This document shows positions 52,823-62,737 of a stretch of 64,000 nt of DNA, piece by piece. Source of the stretch: Streptosporangium carneum (GTDB taxonomy: Bacteria > Actinomycetota > Actinomycetes > Streptosporangiales > Streptosporangiaceae). The DNA is taken from assembly GCF_027922005.1 (NCBI RefSeq), contig NZ_BSEV01000014.1, positions 1 through 64,000 of the forward strand. Reading direction: 5' to 3'. The translations under genes and the position numbers were made by a program. Under the pieces are notes generated by a model. The model was not told the DNA's origin. It saw nothing but the letters and a program-made list of their open reading frames with translations, and did no database searches. The first letter of the stretch is position 1. Each line of letters begins with the position of its first letter.

Positions 52823-53279
52823 CCGCCGTTCCCCGCCCCGCTTTCACGACCAGGCCGCACCGCCTCACGCCGCTTTCACAACACCGCCGCCTCAAGCCCC
52901 TCAGCCAGCCTCGGCCAGCCACCCGGTTCCACAGCCCGCCGTACCACTCCTCCGCCCGCCCGCCGCACCGCCTCTCAGCCCGGCCGCCACTTCACCCGCC
53001 CGCCGTATCGCCTCCTACGGCCGGCCACGAGAGCGCCGACCGCCGCACGCCCTCCTGCCTCCATCCGGCGCTCCCCAGGCTCACCAGGCCGGTCACCGCG
53101 ACGCCCCGCTGCCGGCGGCCCTTCTGGGACGCCTGTCAGAGGTGGGGTGTCGCGACGCGTTCGTCGTGTCGGCGGTCTCTCCCCCACCGCCCCGATCCTC
53201 CGCACGCCGGTGCGGAGAGCGGCGACACGAACCTGACCGGCGCCGAGGAGCAACGCGGGCGGAAGGCCCCCGGCCAAGG
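52823..53279. other. Intergenic low-complexity stretch
   Basis: About 457 bp of C/G-rich sequence with recurring CCGCCGCACCGCCTC-like words. No gene, hairpin pair or RNA that I can support. It leads directly into the tandem repeats at 53280. Confidence 0.5.
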
Positions 53280-53620
53280 TCAGGAGATGACCGCCAAGGT
53301 GAGAGGCGGCACGACCGGAGGTAACCCTCGGTCGACGTCAGGAAGTGACTGCCAAGAGGAGAGGCGGCACGACCGGAGGTAACCCTCGGTCGAGGTCAGG
53401 AAGTGACCGCCAAGAGGAGAGATGGCATGGCCGAAGGCCCCGGCCAAGGGCAGAAGGCGACCGCCAAGAGGAGAGGCGGCACGACCAAAGGCCCTCGGCC
53501 AAGGTCAGGAGGCGACCGCCAAGGTGAGAGGCGGCACAACCGGAGGTAACCCTCGGCCGAGGTCAGGAAGTGACCGCCAAGGTGAGAGGCAGCACGGCCG
53601 GGGCTCCGGCGTGGCGGAGC
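53280..53620. repeat. Tandem array (about 58 bp x 6) derived from the 3' end of the RecQ-like gene
   Basis: Units begin near 53280, 53338, 53396, 53450, 53505 and 53563, each starting TCAGGAAGTGACCGCCAAG or a close variant. The last unit contains the actual end of the minus-strand helicase gene (the TCA is its stop). The other five are downstream copies of the last ~10 codons plus a GGAGGTAACCCTCGG-type spacer. Periods are 54-58 bp with few mismatches, so the duplication is fairly recent. Confidence 0.85.
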
Positions 53621-55647
53621 ATGGCCGCGGCGAGGGTCACCGTCCAGCCGGTGTCGAGGCGGTCGTCGACCAGCAGGACGGGGCCGCCCGCCTCCGCGAC
53701 GGCCGCGCTCAGCGCGGAGGGCATGGCGAGCGTGGCGCGGACGGCCTGGACGCGCTGGGCGCTGTTGAACTGGCGGCCCGGCGGGCCTGACCGGTAGCCC
53801 AGGTCGCCCAGGTAGGAAAGACGCCCGACCTGTGCCAGGCGCTCGGCCAGGCTCCGGACGAGCTGGGGACGGGTCGCGGAGGGAATCGCGACCACGGCGA
53901 CAGGACGCCGCTCCCACTCCCATGACGACAGCACACTGACCACGGCGGCGAAGACGTCGTCGGGGATCGGGCCGTCGGGAGCCCCCTCGGCGAGAAGGCC
54001 GCGCAGGCGGTTGCCCCAGCCGATGTCGGTCAGGCGGCCGAGGGCCCTGCCCGGCTCCGCGCCCAGCTCCGGCTTGATGCGGCCCCTGAGGTCGCTGAGC
54101 CCGGTCGGCCACTGCCTGCGCGCCTCGATCTCGACCCCGGGCCGCCGCAGGCTCTCGGCCGCACGCTCGACCGCCCGCGCCTCGACCTCGGGCGAGCGGT
54201 GCGCGCCCGTGCAGTTGTCGCAGCGCCCGCAGGCCGTGGCGGTCTCGTCGTCAAGGCGTCGGCGGAGGAACTCCTCTCGGCACCCCGTGGTGTCGAGGTA
54301 GTCGAGCATGGCCCGCTGCTCGGCCTCGCGTTCGGCCGCGACCCTGGCGTAACGGTCGGCGTCGTAGCTCCACTCCTCGCCGGTGGCCTCCCAGCCGCCC
54401 TTGACACGGCGCACGGCGCCGTCCACGTCGAGGACCTTGAGCATGGTCTCCAGCCTGTTGCGGCTGAGGTCGACCCGGTTCTCCAGGGCTGCCGTCGACA
54501 GCACGCCGCCCTCGTGCAGGGCGGTGAGGACCGTCCGCACCACCGGCTCGGGCGGGAAGGCCAGCGAGGCGAAGTAGGCCCAGATCTCGCGGTCCTCGGC
54601 GCCGGGCAGCAGGATCACCTCGGCGCGCTCGACCCCGCGCCCCGCTCTGCCGACCTGCTGGTAGTAGGCGACGGGCGACTGAGGGGCGCCCACGTGGACG
54701 ACGAACCCGAGGTCGGGTTTGTCGTATCCCATGCCCAGCGCGGACGTGGCGACCAACGCCTTGATCTTGTTGTCGAGCAGGGCCTGCTCGGCGGCGAGCC
54801 GTTCGGCCTGCTCGGTCTGCCCGGAGTAGGCGGCGACCTCGTGCCCCTGCTCACGCAGGTAGGAGGCGATCTCCTGGGCGGCGGCCACGGTGAGGGTGTA
54901 GACGATCCCCGAGCCCGGCAGCTCGTGGAGCGTCTGGGCGAGCCAGGCCAGGCGCTGCTCCGCGCCGCGCAGCCGTACGACGCTCAGATGGAGGCTCTCG
55001 CGCTCCAGCGCCCCGCGCAGGACGAGAGTGTCCTCTCCCATCTGCTCGGCGACGTCGTGGGTGACCCTGGCGTTGGCCGTCGCGGTGGTGGCCAGGATCG
55101 GCACCCCCTCGGGCAGCTCCTCGAACATGGTGCGCAGCCGCCGGTAGTCGGGGCGGAAGTCGTGACCCCAGTCGGAGATGCAGTGCGCCTCGTCGACCAC
55201 GACCAGGCCCGCGCTCTCGGCCAGCTCGGGCAGGACCTGGTCGCGGAACTCGGGGTTGTTGAGCCGCTCGGGGCTGACCAGGAGCACGTCGACCATGCCC
55301 TCGGCGACCTGACCGTAGACCTGCTCCCACTCCTCGGGGTTGGCCGAGTTGACCGTGACCGCGTGGATCCCGGCCCGCTCCGCGGCGGCGATCTGGTTGC
55401 GCATCAGGGCCAGCAGGGGCGACACGATGACGGTCGGCCCCTCGCCCAGCTCGCGCAGGAGCGCGGTGGCGATGAAGTAGACCGCTGACTTGCCCCAGCC
55501 GGTCCGCTGCACGACGAGCACCCGGCGACGGTCCATGACCAGCGCCTTGATGGCCGCCCACTGGTCCTCGCGCAGCCGGGCGTGCTCACCCGCCAGCGCC
55601 CGCAGCCGCTCCTCGGCCTCTTCTCGCAGCATCTGCTCTTCGCTCAC
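53563..55647 (-). CDS. RecQ-type ATP-dependent DNA helicase fused to phosphoribosyltransferase-like domain
   Basis: A 694-residue protein. Helicase motifs: QRTGWGKSAVYF (Walker A), VVVDEAHCISDWGHDFRPDY (DEAH and aromatic loop), LATTATANARV (III), YYQQVGRAGRG (VI); then RecQ zinc Cys (CREEF...CGRCDNC) and a winged-helix part. The C-terminal 200 residues form a PRTase-like domain with GGPVLLVDDRLDTGWTVTLA, the PRPP-binding signature, just before the end. This fusion is characteristic of actinobacteria. It probably acts in DNA repair; the PRTase role is unclear. The 3' end is copied in tandem downstream. Confidence 0.9.
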   Translation of the reverse strand: MSEEQMLREEAEERLRALAGEHARLREDQWAAIKALVMDRRRVLVVQRTGWGKSAVYFIATALLRELGEGPTVIVSPLLALMRNQIAAAERAGIHAVTVNSANPEEWEQVYGQVAEGMVDVLLVSPERLNNPEFRDQVLPELAESAGLVVVDEAHCISDWGHDFRPDYRRLRTMFEELPEGVPILATTATANARVTHDVAEQMGEDTLVLRGALERESLHLSVVRLRGAEQRLAWLAQTLHELPGSGIVYTLTVAAAQEIASYLREQGHEVAAYSGQTEQAERLAAEQALLDNKIKALVATSALGMGYDKPDLGFVVHVGAPQSPVAYYQQVGRAGRGVERAEVILLPGAEDREIWAYFASLAFPPEPVVRTVLTALHEGGVLSTAALENRVDLSRNRLETMLKVLDVDGAVRRVKGGWEATGEEWSYDADRYARVAAEREAEQRAMLDYLDTTGCREEFLRRRLDDETATACGRCDNCTGAHRSPEVEARAVERAAESLRRPGVEIEARRQWPTGLSDLRGRIKPELGAEPGRALGRLTDIGWGNRLRGLLAEGAPDGPIPDDVFAAVVSVLSSWEWERRPVAVVAIPSATRPQLVRSLAERLAQVGRLSYLGDLGYRSGPPGRQFNSAQRVQAVRATLAMPSALSAAVAEAGGPVLLVDDRLDTGWTVTLAAAMLRHAGAPAVLPLTLAVTS

Positions 55648-55989
55648 CGGTCATTGGTACCAGGTCCGGCCGACTGTTTCACTCCGGTCCGCCCGAACCC
55701 GGCGGGAACGCCCCCGCCCCGGTCCTCCCCGTCCCCGTGCCGGCGGAAAGCGCGGAGAGCCCGCGCCCTCCCGACCCGCCAGGCGCCCCCGTGGCCGATG
55801 GCCGAACCTTGGCCGAACCACCGGGCGGCCTTCGGCGTCGCACACGCACACCGGTGGCACAGTGCGGCGACCGGCCCCGGACCGGTGAGAAGGGGTGCGC
55901 CCCGGTCCCATGTCGATCGCTCACCCGCCGGACCGGAGCGCGCCGCGCGCCGACGTGGTGGCGGGGATCACCACGCCCGCGTCCTCACG
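55648..55989. other. Intergenic region upstream of the helicase gene
   Basis: About 340 bp between the divergently placed helicase start (55647) and the end of the methyltransferase gene. It should hold the helicase promoter. I see no further gene or clear motif. Confidence 0.45.
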
Positions 55990-56832
55990 TCATTCCTTGC
56001 GCGCGACCCCGCCGTAGGTCCACACCCGTGACAGCTGCGCCCGCGCCGCCCTCTCCTCCTCGTCGGGGTGCCACAGCGGCACCTGGACCAGCCCCGGCTC
56101 CAGCAGCGGCAGACCTCCGAACTGGGCGAGCACCTCGGCATGGGTCCGGGGCAGCAGCGTCATCCGCTGCCGGGCGGCGACGCCCGCCAGCGCGGCCGAG
56201 CGTTCCGGGCTGACGTCGCTCGCCATCTGCGAGATCGCCAGATGGCTGCCGGAGGCCAGCTCCCGCATGTAGCGGGCGAGGATTCCCGCGGGCCCCTCCT
56301 CGTCCGTGACGTTGTGCGTCACGGAGACGACGAGCAGCGCCACCGGTTCACGCAGGTCGAGCAGCCTGCCCCCCTGCGCCAGGACGTCGGCGGGCTCGCG
56401 CAGGTCGCCCTGGATCATGTGGACGTTGTGGCGCTTGGCGAGCTGCGCCCGGCCGTGGGTGACCACCACCGGATCGACGTCCACGTAGACGACGGCGGAG
56501 GCCTCTCCCGCGATCTCGTGCACGTTGGGGCTGGTCGGGAATCCGGTCCCGACGTCGAGGAACTGCCGCACCCCGAGCCCCGCCAGGTGACGCACCACGC
56601 GCACCAGGAAGCGCCGGTTGGCCAGGGCGATGTCCCTGACGTCCGGGGCGGCGGCCAGCCCCTGTTCCGCGGCCTGCCGGTCAGGGGCGAAGTTGTCCTT
56701 GCCGCCGAGGAGGTAGTCGTAGATCCGGGCGGGATGCGGGTGGCCCATCCCCAGGTTCGGTGTGAGGCTCCGGTTGCCGTCGGACACGGATCCTCCGTCG
56801 GGTCGAGAGGCGGAAGAGCGGGCTTTGATCAT
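55990..56832 (-). CDS. SAM-dependent methyltransferase (PF04672/DUF574 type)
   Basis: A 280-residue enzyme: HPARIYDYLLGGKDNFAPDR near the N-terminus, then the SAM-binding QFLDVGTGFPTSPNVHEIAG and VVYVDVDPVVVTHGRAQL, VHMIQGDLREP and a C-terminal GLPLLEPGLVQVPLWHPD. This family is hugely expanded in filamentous actinomycetes; substrates are mostly unknown. ATG 56832 follows GGGGGAA. Confidence 0.9.
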   Translation of the reverse strand: MIKARSSASRPDGGSVSDGNRSLTPNLGMGHPHPARIYDYLLGGKDNFAPDRQAAEQGLAAAPDVRDIALANRRFLVRVVRHLAGLGVRQFLDVGTGFPTSPNVHEIAGEASAVVYVDVDPVVVTHGRAQLAKRHNVHMIQGDLREPADVLAQGGRLLDLREPVALLVVSVTHNVTDEEGPAGILARYMRELASGSHLAISQMASDVSPERSAALAGVAARQRMTLLPRTHAEVLAQFGGLPLLEPGLVQVPLWHPDEEERAARAQLSRVWTYGGVARKE

Positions 56833-56999
56833 GTCGTTTCCCCCGCGGAGCGGCAACAGACGGCGAAAGCCGTACCGCATGGTGAAACACCCGCGCCCGG
56901 ACGATCCCCCTCACAGACGTCGGGCGTCCGGCGGAAATCCGGCCTCGGGCGGGGCCCGCCGCCGGTCAGCGGGCCTTCCTGGTTCCGCGTCGTGGTTTG

Positions 57000-57629
57000 A
57001 TGCATCTCACTATGGACGTCACAACGTGGTACCTCGAACAGACCTCGCGGTCCGACCTGCTCACCGCGAAGCCTCCTGCGATCGAGGTCGACATCGTGCG
57101 CGCCGAGGTGATCTCGCCGGAGTTCAGCCGGTTCCTGAACACGGCGGTCGGGGGCGACTGGCACTGGACGGACAGGCTGTCGTGGACCTGGCGGCAGTGG
57201 GCGAGCTGGCTGGAACGCGACGTGGAGACCTGGGTGGCCTACCATCGCGGCACTCCCGCGGGCTACGTCGAGTTCGTGCCCGGCGACGACGCGGCGGTCG
57301 AGATCACCTGTTTCGGCCTGATGCCCTGGGCGATCGGCAGGGGCATCGGCGGCCACCTCCTTGAGGTGGGCACGGCCCGCGCCTGGGACCTGGCGGAGCG
57401 CCACCCCGGCAGGGAGCCGACCCGGCGGGTGTGGCTGCACACCTGCTCCCTCGACAGCCCGGTCGCGCTCGCCAACTACCGGGCGCGGGGATTCCAGGTC
57501 TACGACACCAAGGTCAACGCCCCGGGGGACGAGTACGAGGGCCCCGCGCCCGGCCCGTGGCCGGGCGCGGGGCCGCGTTCGCTTCCCGGCTCCCCTCCCG
57601 TCCCCGGAGCCCCGGCGGATCCCGAGTAG
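57000..57629 (+). CDS. GNAT-family N-acetyltransferase
   Basis: About 209 residues. The core shows FSRFLNTAVGGDWHWTDRLS, VAYHRGTPAGYVEFVPGDDA, the acetyl-CoA loop ITCFGLMPWAIGRGIGGHLL and WLHTCSLDSPVALANYRARG with a following FQVYDT strand. The C-terminal 30 residues are Pro/Gly-rich. ATG 57000, TTG 56997 and ATG 57012 are possible starts with no decisive ribosome site. Divergent from the methyltransferase gene. Confidence 0.82.
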   Translation: MHLTMDVTTWYLEQTSRSDLLTAKPPAIEVDIVRAEVISPEFSRFLNTAVGGDWHWTDRLSWTWRQWASWLERDVETWVAYHRGTPAGYVEFVPGDDAAVEITCFGLMPWAIGRGIGGHLLEVGTARAWDLAERHPGREPTRRVWLHTCSLDSPVALANYRARGFQVYDTKVNAPGDEYEGPAPGPWPGAGPRSLPGSPPVPGAPADPE

Positions 57630-58006
57630 CCGATCCCGGGCGGAGCGGAGCGGGGCCGTCTCGGCGGCGAGCCGAGCGAGGACCGGGAAGTGTCGGGAGC
57701 GGTGAGTATGGTAACGAGTCCCTGCACGATGTACGGTCACGTCGATCGGGGTCGAGCCCGCAGGTGACCGGTCCCGCCACCACCGAGGAGGCGCCTTCAT
57801 GATCTCGCCCCCGCGCGTGGGCGGACGAGGCACGTCACCGCACACCACAGGACGCCGCCTCACCACAGGCGCGGGCCCCACCCACACCTGGCACGCAGGC
57901 CCGAGGCTCCCGCACCGGGCCGACGGCTACCGTTAAACCACGAAGACCAAAGGAGGATGCGCTTCTCCCTCGGCCAGAGAGCCGAGGCGCCCGCGCAGGA
58001 AAACAG
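57630..58006. other. Leader region of the parC-type gene
   Basis: 377 bp without a convincing gene. An AAAGGAGGATG at 57949-57959 mimics a ribosome site and start but leaves no proper spacing, and its frame only shadows the topoisomerase gene. The promoter of that gene is expected here. Confidence 0.4.
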
Positions 58007-60529
58007 ATGGCTCGACGGACGACCACACCCCCGACTGACGGTGACTTCGAGGAGCGGATCGTCGACATCGACGTCTCCGCCGAGATGCGCACCAGCTTCC
58101 TCGAATACGCCTACTCGGTCATCTATCAGCGCGCGCTGCCGGACGCCAGGGACGGCCTCAAGCCGGTTCAGCGCCGCATCCTCTACTCGATGAGCGAGAT
58201 GGGCCTGCGGCCCGACCGCGGACACGTGAAGTCGTCGCGGGTCGTCGGCGACGTGATGGGCAAGCTGCACCCGCACGGCGACACCGCCATCTACGACGCG
58301 CTGGTCCGCATGGCGCAGCCGTTCTCGATGCGGCTGCCGCTGGTCGACGGGCACGGCAACTTCGGCTCTCCCGACGACCTGCCCGCCGCGATGCGTTACA
58401 CCGAGGCCCGGCTGGCCGCCGCGGCCATGTCGATGGTGCAGTCGATCGACGAGGACACCGTCGACTTCAAGCCCAACTACGACGGCCAGGAGACCGAGCC
58501 GACGGTCATGCCCTCGGCCTTCCCGAACCTCCTGGTCAACGGCGCCACCGGCATCGCGGTCGGCATGGCGACCAACATGGCGCCGCACAACCTGGTCGAG
58601 GTCGTCGCGGCCGCCCGTCATCTGATCAAGAAGCCGGACGCCACGCTCGACGACCTGATGCGCTTCATACCGGGTCCCGACCTGCCGACCGGCGGCACGA
58701 TCATCGGCCTGGACGGCATCCGTGACGCGTACGCCAAGGGCCGCGGCACCTTCAGGATGCGCGCCAAGTGCGTCGTCGAGCAGGTCAGCCCCAGGCGCAA
58801 GGGCATCATCGTCACCGAGCTGCCCTTCAACGTCGGCCCCGAGCGGGTGGTCACCAAGATCAGGGAGCTGGTCACCGCCAAGAAGCTCCAGGGCATCTCC
58901 GACCTGAAGGACCTCAGCGACCGGCACAAGGGTCTGCGCCTGGTCATCGAGATCAAGAACGGCTTCATCCCCGAGGCCGTGCTGGAGGAGCTCTACCGGC
59001 TGACGCCGATGGAGGAGACCTTCGGCATCAACAACGTGGCGCTGGTCGACGGCCAGCCCTGCACCCTGGGCCTGCGCGAGCTGCTCCAGGTCTATGTCGA
59101 CCACCGCATCGACGTGATCCGGCGACGTTCCCTCCATCGCAGGCGCAAGCGCGAGGAGCGCTTGCACCTCGTCGAGGGCCTCCTGATCGCCCTGCTCGAC
59201 ATCGACCGGGTCATCCAGGTCATCCGTTCCTCCGACGACTCGGGCCAGGCCCGCGAGCGGCTGATCGAGGCCTTCGGGCTGTCGGACATCCAGGCCCACT
59301 ACATCCTGGACACCCCCCTGCGCCGCCTGACGCGGTTCGACAAGCTGGAGCTCGACAGGGAGAAGCAGACCCTCGAGGAGGAGATCGCCGAACTGACCGC
59401 GATCCTGTCCTCGGAGGACAAGCTCCGCAAGGTCGTCTCCGACGAGCTGGCCCAGGTCTCCAAGACCTTCGGCACGCCCCGCCGTACGGTCCTGCTGGAG
59501 TCCTCCGGCGTCGCCAGGAACGTCTCGGTGCCTCTGGAGGTCGCCGACGACCCGTGCCTGGTGCTGTTCTCCTCGACCGGCCTGCTGGCCCGCACGTCCG
59601 ACGCCTCCCCGCTGGCGGGCGACGGCGACCGTTCGGCTCACGACGTGCTGGTCTCCGTGGTGCGCAGCACCGTCAGGGGCGAGGTCGGCGTGGTCACCAA
59701 CCACGGCCGGATGATCCGGATCCAGGTGGTCGACCTGCCGACGCTGCCCCCGTCGGCCAATCCGCCGTCGCTGTCCGGCGGGCACCCCGTGTCCGAGTAC
59801 GTCACCCTGAACCCCGGCGAGGCGGTGGTCGGCATCGGCTCACTGGATCCCGAGGGGCCGGGCCTGGCGCTGGGAACCGCGCAGGGCGTGGTCAAGCGGG
59901 TCGTCCCCGACTACCCCGCCAACCGTGACGACTTCGAGGTCATCGGGCTCAAGGAGGGCGACACCGTGGTGGGGGCGGTCGAGCTGACCGCCGAGGACCA
60001 CGACCTCGTCTTCGTCACCTCCGACGCGCAGCTGCTGCGCTACCCCGCCTCCAACGTCCGTCCCCAGGGACGTCCCGCGGGCGGTATGGCGGGCATCCGC
60101 CTCGACGGCGCCGCCCAGGTGATCTGGTTCGGCGTGGTCGACCCGGCGCGTGAGTCCAGGGTCGTGACGATCGCGGGGTCCTCGACCGCGCTGCCCGGCA
60201 CCCAGGTCGGTGGCGCGAAGGTCTCCGACTACGCCGAGTACCCCGCGAAGGGTCGCGCTACGGGCGGCGTCCGGGTCCAGCGGTTCCTCAAGGGCGAAGA
60301 CGTGCTGCTGCTCGCCTGGGTGGGCCCCGGTCCGGCCCGCGCGGTCTCGAACGTCGGCAAGCCCGTCCCCCTCCCCGAGGAGCTCGGCCGTCGTGACGGG
60401 TCCGGCGTCCGCCTCACCCACACGGTCGCGGCCGTCGGCGGCGCACTCGGCGCGTCCGGAGACCTCGACGCGGACAACGGCTCCGGCGGTGGGGCCGACG
60501 TCGCGGAGCCGGCCTCCGAAGGAGAGTGA
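58007..60529 (+). CDS. parC: Type II topoisomerase subunit A, topoisomerase IV (ParC) type
   Basis: An 840-residue protein. [20 protein letters not shown] and [17 protein letters not shown] are the winged-helix region with Thr93 and Asp97 at the quinolone-determining positions; the nucleophile is Tyr131 in AMRYTEARL. The coiled-coil arm and a C-terminal beta-pinwheel follow, but no QRRGGRG GyrA box is visible, favouring the ParC assignment. It passes DNA strands together with the ATPase subunit encoded at 62738-64000 on the opposite strand. AGGA lies 7 bases before ATG 58007. A Gly/Asp/Ser tail ends the protein. Confidence 0.9.
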   Translation: MARRTTTPPTDGDFEERIVDIDVSAEMRTSFLEYAYSVIYQRALPDARDGLKPVQRRILYSMSEMGLRPDRGHVKSSRVVGDVMGKLHPHGDTAIYDALVRMAQPFSMRLPLVDGHGNFGSPDDLPAAMRYTEARLAAAAMSMVQSIDEDTVDFKPNYDGQETEPTVMPSAFPNLLVNGATGIAVGMATNMAPHNLVEVVAAARHLIKKPDATLDDLMRFIPGPDLPTGGTIIGLDGIRDAYAKGRGTFRMRAKCVVEQVSPRRKGIIVTELPFNVGPERVVTKIRELVTAKKLQGISDLKDLSDRHKGLRLVIEIKNGFIPEAVLEELYRLTPMEETFGINNVALVDGQPCTLGLRELLQVYVDHRIDVIRRRSLHRRRKREERLHLVEGLLIALLDIDRVIQVIRSSDDSGQARERLIEAFGLSDIQAHYILDTPLRRLTRFDKLELDREKQTLEEEIAELTAILSSEDKLRKVVSDELAQVSKTFGTPRRTVLLESSGVARNVSVPLEVADDPCLVLFSSTGLLARTSDASPLAGDGDRSAHDVLVSVVRSTVRGEVGVVTNHGRMIRIQVVDLPTLPPSANPPSLSGGHPVSEYVTLNPGEAVVGIGSLDPEGPGLALGTAQGVVKRVVPDYPANRDDFEVIGLKEGDTVVGAVELTAEDHDLVFVTSDAQLLRYPASNVRPQGRPAGGMAGIRLDGAAQVIWFGVVDPARESRVVTIAGSSTALPGTQVGGAKVSDYAEYPAKGRATGGVRVQRFLKGEDVLLLAWVGPGPARAVSNVGKPVPLPEELGRRDGSGVRLTHTVAAVGGALGASGDLDADNGSGGGADVAEPASEGE

Positions 60530-60546
60530 CCTCCCGCTTCCGAGGA

Positions 60547-60605
60547 AACCCCCGAGCCTCGGGGCCTCAGCTCCCCTCGAGCCAGGGCCCCGAGGCTCGG
60601 GGGTT
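60547..60605 (+). terminator. Long terminator hairpin after the parC-type gene
   Basis: Nineteen-base perfect arms (60547-60565 and 60587-60605, beginning AACCCCCGAGCCTCGGGGC) with a 21-nt loop, 17 bp after the stop. The strongest hairpin in this part. Confidence 0.88.
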
Positions 60606-60829
60606 CCTGTTCTCCGAGGCGCCGTAAAGCCCTCAGCGGCGATCTCAGGGCCTCTCATGCGGCTTCCAGGCCTCGCGCACGGGTTCCGCCCCGCCCTCGG
60701 CTTCGGGGTCCGGCTTCGGACGCGCGTCGCCCCTGGACCTGACACCGTCCTCGTGTCTCGCCTACGGGCTCGGAATTCCCCTCGGAGCGTCAGGCCTCGC
60801 TTCGGCTCAGAGCTCACACGCATCCCTCG

Positions 60830-60874
60830 GACACAGACCTCACAGCACTGCTCAGACACAGACCTCACAGCACT
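60830..60874. repeat. 20-bp direct repeat in intergenic sequence
   Basis: GACACAGACCTCACAGCACT is present at 60830-60849 and 60855-60874 (period 25 bp); looser relatives continue to about 60910. It lies between the terminator and the VOC gene (60606-60914), where I see no gene. Confidence 0.75.
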
Positions 60875-60914
60875 CCTCGGACGCGGGCCTCACACGCACT
60901 TCCGAACGCGGGCC

Positions 60915-61277
60915 TCAGACACAGAGGCAGAACGGATGCCCGGCCGGGTCGAGGAAGACCCGGAAGCTGTCGTCCTCGCTCGGCTGGTGCTCGTGCTTGA
61001 CCGCGCCCAGCGCGAGCACGGCGGCCTCCGCCTTCGCCAGGTCGTCCACGGTGAGGTCGAGGTGGAACTGCTGGGGCTTCTCCGGGTCGGGCCAGCGGGG
61101 CGGCTGGTAGTTCTCGGCCAGCTGGAAGCAGAGCCGTTCGGGGCGTCCGTCGGTGACCACGACCCAGTCGTCCTCCACGGAGGTCACCTCCCAGCCAAGC
61201 ACCGCGCTGTAGAAGTCAGCCAGAGCCCGCGGGTCCGCACAGTCGAGGACGACCGACCGCATGCGCGCGATTGCCAT
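60915..61277 (-). CDS. VOC (glyoxalase-like) family protein
   Basis: A 120-residue protein: RMRSVVLDCADPRALADFYS, AVLGWEVTSVEDDWVVVTDG, then QFHLDLTVDDLAKAEAAVLA and FRVFLDPAGHPFCLCV. Paired beta-alpha-beta3 modules of the glyoxalase/bleomycin-resistance superfamily; substrate unknown. ATG 61277 follows GGGAGG with 4-5-base spacing. Confidence 0.88.
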   Translation of the reverse strand: MAIARMRSVVLDCADPRALADFYSAVLGWEVTSVEDDWVVVTDGRPERLCFQLAENYQPPRWPDPEKPQQFHLDLTVDDLAKAEAAVLALGAVKHEHQPSEDDSFRVFLDPAGHPFCLCV

Positions 61278-61608
61278 GATTCCTCCCAGATAACACCGGT
61301 AACGGGATTATGAAGGTGTCGTCTGCCGTTCGGTAAACACGTGTCGGCGCCGGACAGGCGACTCCACGGAGCACGTGCCCCATGACGTCACCGCCACGCG
61401 TCTCACCCGCGTTTCTCCCACCCTCACACCCACCTCCGCCTCCGTGCTCACGGCCCCGCTTCCCGCCCTCGCGCCCCCGCCTCTCCTGGGCCCCGCCGGC
61501 GGGCACGGCCCCCGACTTCTCGCCTTCACGCCCCTCGCCCCTCAGCGCCCGCCCCTCGACTCCCTCCGGCGGACACGGACGCCCCGCGGGCGCGGCCGAG
61601 CCGCCCCC
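61278..61608. other. Intergenic C-rich stretch
   Basis: About 330 bp between two minus-strand genes, with the VOC promoter near 61290-61330 (AT-richer). The CCTCGCCC-like middle is low complexity. No gene or RNA seen. Confidence 0.4.
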
Positions 61609-61926
61609 TCAGGCGGGCGACGCCTGCAGCGCGAACCTGATCGCCATCAGCAGTTGCCAGGGCTCGCCGGACTCCCAGGAGCGGACGAGCCTGGCGACCT
61701 GGTCACCGGGCTGGAAGTCGTCGAACCCGTGCGGACCGAAACATCCGGCCTCCACGAGGACCTCCACGAGCGGGTCGTCGTCGCCGAGGGCCTCGGCGTA
61801 GGCCGCCGCGTCGAGCAGGGCGAGCGCCGAACGCGCGTTCCGACCGCCGTCGCGGGTCTCCACCCGGTCCAGCTTCCGCCTGGCCTGCGCGCGCAGGTAT
61901 GCCGCCAGGGATGCGATCCTGCCCAT
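61609..61926 (-). CDS. Small helical protein of unknown function
   Basis: A 105-residue protein: GRIASLAAYLRAQARRKLDR, SALALLDAAAYAEALGDDDP, GCFGPHGFDDFQPGDQVARL, WESGEPWQLLMAIRFAL. ATG 61926 has an excellent GGAGG site. It looks like a conserved actinomycete hypothetical protein; no domain recognised. Divergent from the carbonic anhydrase gene. Confidence 0.65.
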   Translation of the reverse strand: MGRIASLAAYLRAQARRKLDRVETRDGGRNARSALALLDAAAYAEALGDDDPLVEVLVEAGCFGPHGFDDFQPGDQVARLVRSWESGEPWQLLMAIRFALQASPA

Positions 61927-62050
61927 GACCCCCTCCAGATCTCCGGACTTTGCGTTACGACATCATCACCCATTGTGAGCAAAGATTGTGGGATCTTCCT
62001 GAAGTCGACCTGGAGGGTAGCCCCGGAAAGGTTTACGAAACGGGCATGCA

Positions 62051-62063
62051 GGATTATTAATCC
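62051..62063. promoter_or_regulatory. Palindrome upstream of the carbonic anhydrase gene
   Basis: GGATTATTAATCC, a perfect 6-bp inverted repeat around one base, 30 bp before GTG 62093. It may be an operator or part of an AT-rich promoter. Confidence 0.4.
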
Positions 62064-62092
62064 ATAGTTTCTGCCGACCGAAAGGGGTTTGC

Positions 62093-62587
62093 GTGGGTGC
62101 CTTCGACGACCTGCTGGCCGCCAACGAGGAGTTCTCCGCCACGTTCACCGATTCCGAGCTCACCGGCAGGGCAGCCCGCGGCCTGGCGGTTGTCACCTGC
62201 ATGGACTCCCGGATCGACCCGCTGGGGCTGTTCGGCCTGAAGGCCGGTGACGCGAAGATCCTGCGCAACGCGGGCGCCAGGGTGACCGACGACGTGCTGC
62301 GGACGCTCGTGCTCGCGGTCTACCTGCTGGGCGTGAACCGGGTGCTCGTCATGCCGCACACCGACTGCGGCATGTCGAAGGCCACCGACGACGACGTGCA
62401 CAGGCTCGCCGCCGAGCACGGCGTCGACACCCGGAGCCTGGAGTTCCACACCGTGCCCGACCAGAGCGCGGCGCTGCTCCACGACCTGACCCGGATCAGG
62501 ACGAGCCCGTTCCTGCCCGCCGGCCTCCCCATCGGAGGAGCCGTCTACGACGTGCGCACAGGAAAGATCACGCCCATCGAGGTGTGA
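62093..62587 (+). CDS. Beta-class carbonic anhydrase
   Basis: A 164-residue enzyme. Zinc ligands: Cys36 in VVTCMDSRIDP and the His/Cys pair in MPHTDCGMSK; the Asp-Arg dyad is in CMDSR. LRNAGARVTDDVLRTLVLAV completes the active-site fold. It interconverts carbon dioxide and bicarbonate, supplying the latter to carboxylases such as the acyl-CoA carboxylases. The GTG start has AAAGGGG upstream. Confidence 0.93.
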   Translation: MGAFDDLLAANEEFSATFTDSELTGRAARGLAVVTCMDSRIDPLGLFGLKAGDAKILRNAGARVTDDVLRTLVLAVYLLGVNRVLVMPHTDCGMSKATDDDVHRLAAEHGVDTRSLEFHTVPDQSAALLHDLTRIRTSPFLPAGLPIGGAVYDVRTGKITPIEV

Positions 62588-62737
62588 GCCCGTCGGCGCG
62601 CCGCGCCCGAGCCTCGGAGGCGCGGGTGCGGCCCGCCGCGACGGAGGAGTCGCCGAGGACGCCGGTACGGCCGGTCTCGCCCGTCGTGGCGCCCCTCCCG
62701 TCGACACGTGTCGGCGGGAGGACGCCCCGGCGCGCCC

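Noticed and set aside
52823-53279. Possible proline-rich small protein
   Set aside because: C-rich low-complexity sequence gives Pro/Ala/Ser frames by composition alone; no family residues.
53280-53620. CRISPR-like array
   Set aside because: Units are contiguous with no unique spacers, derive from the adjacent gene's end, and no cas gene is nearby.
57957-58193. Small upstream ORF with AAAGGAGG just before its ATG
   Set aside because: No spacing between the ribosome site and the ATG, and most of the frame overlaps parC in another phase.
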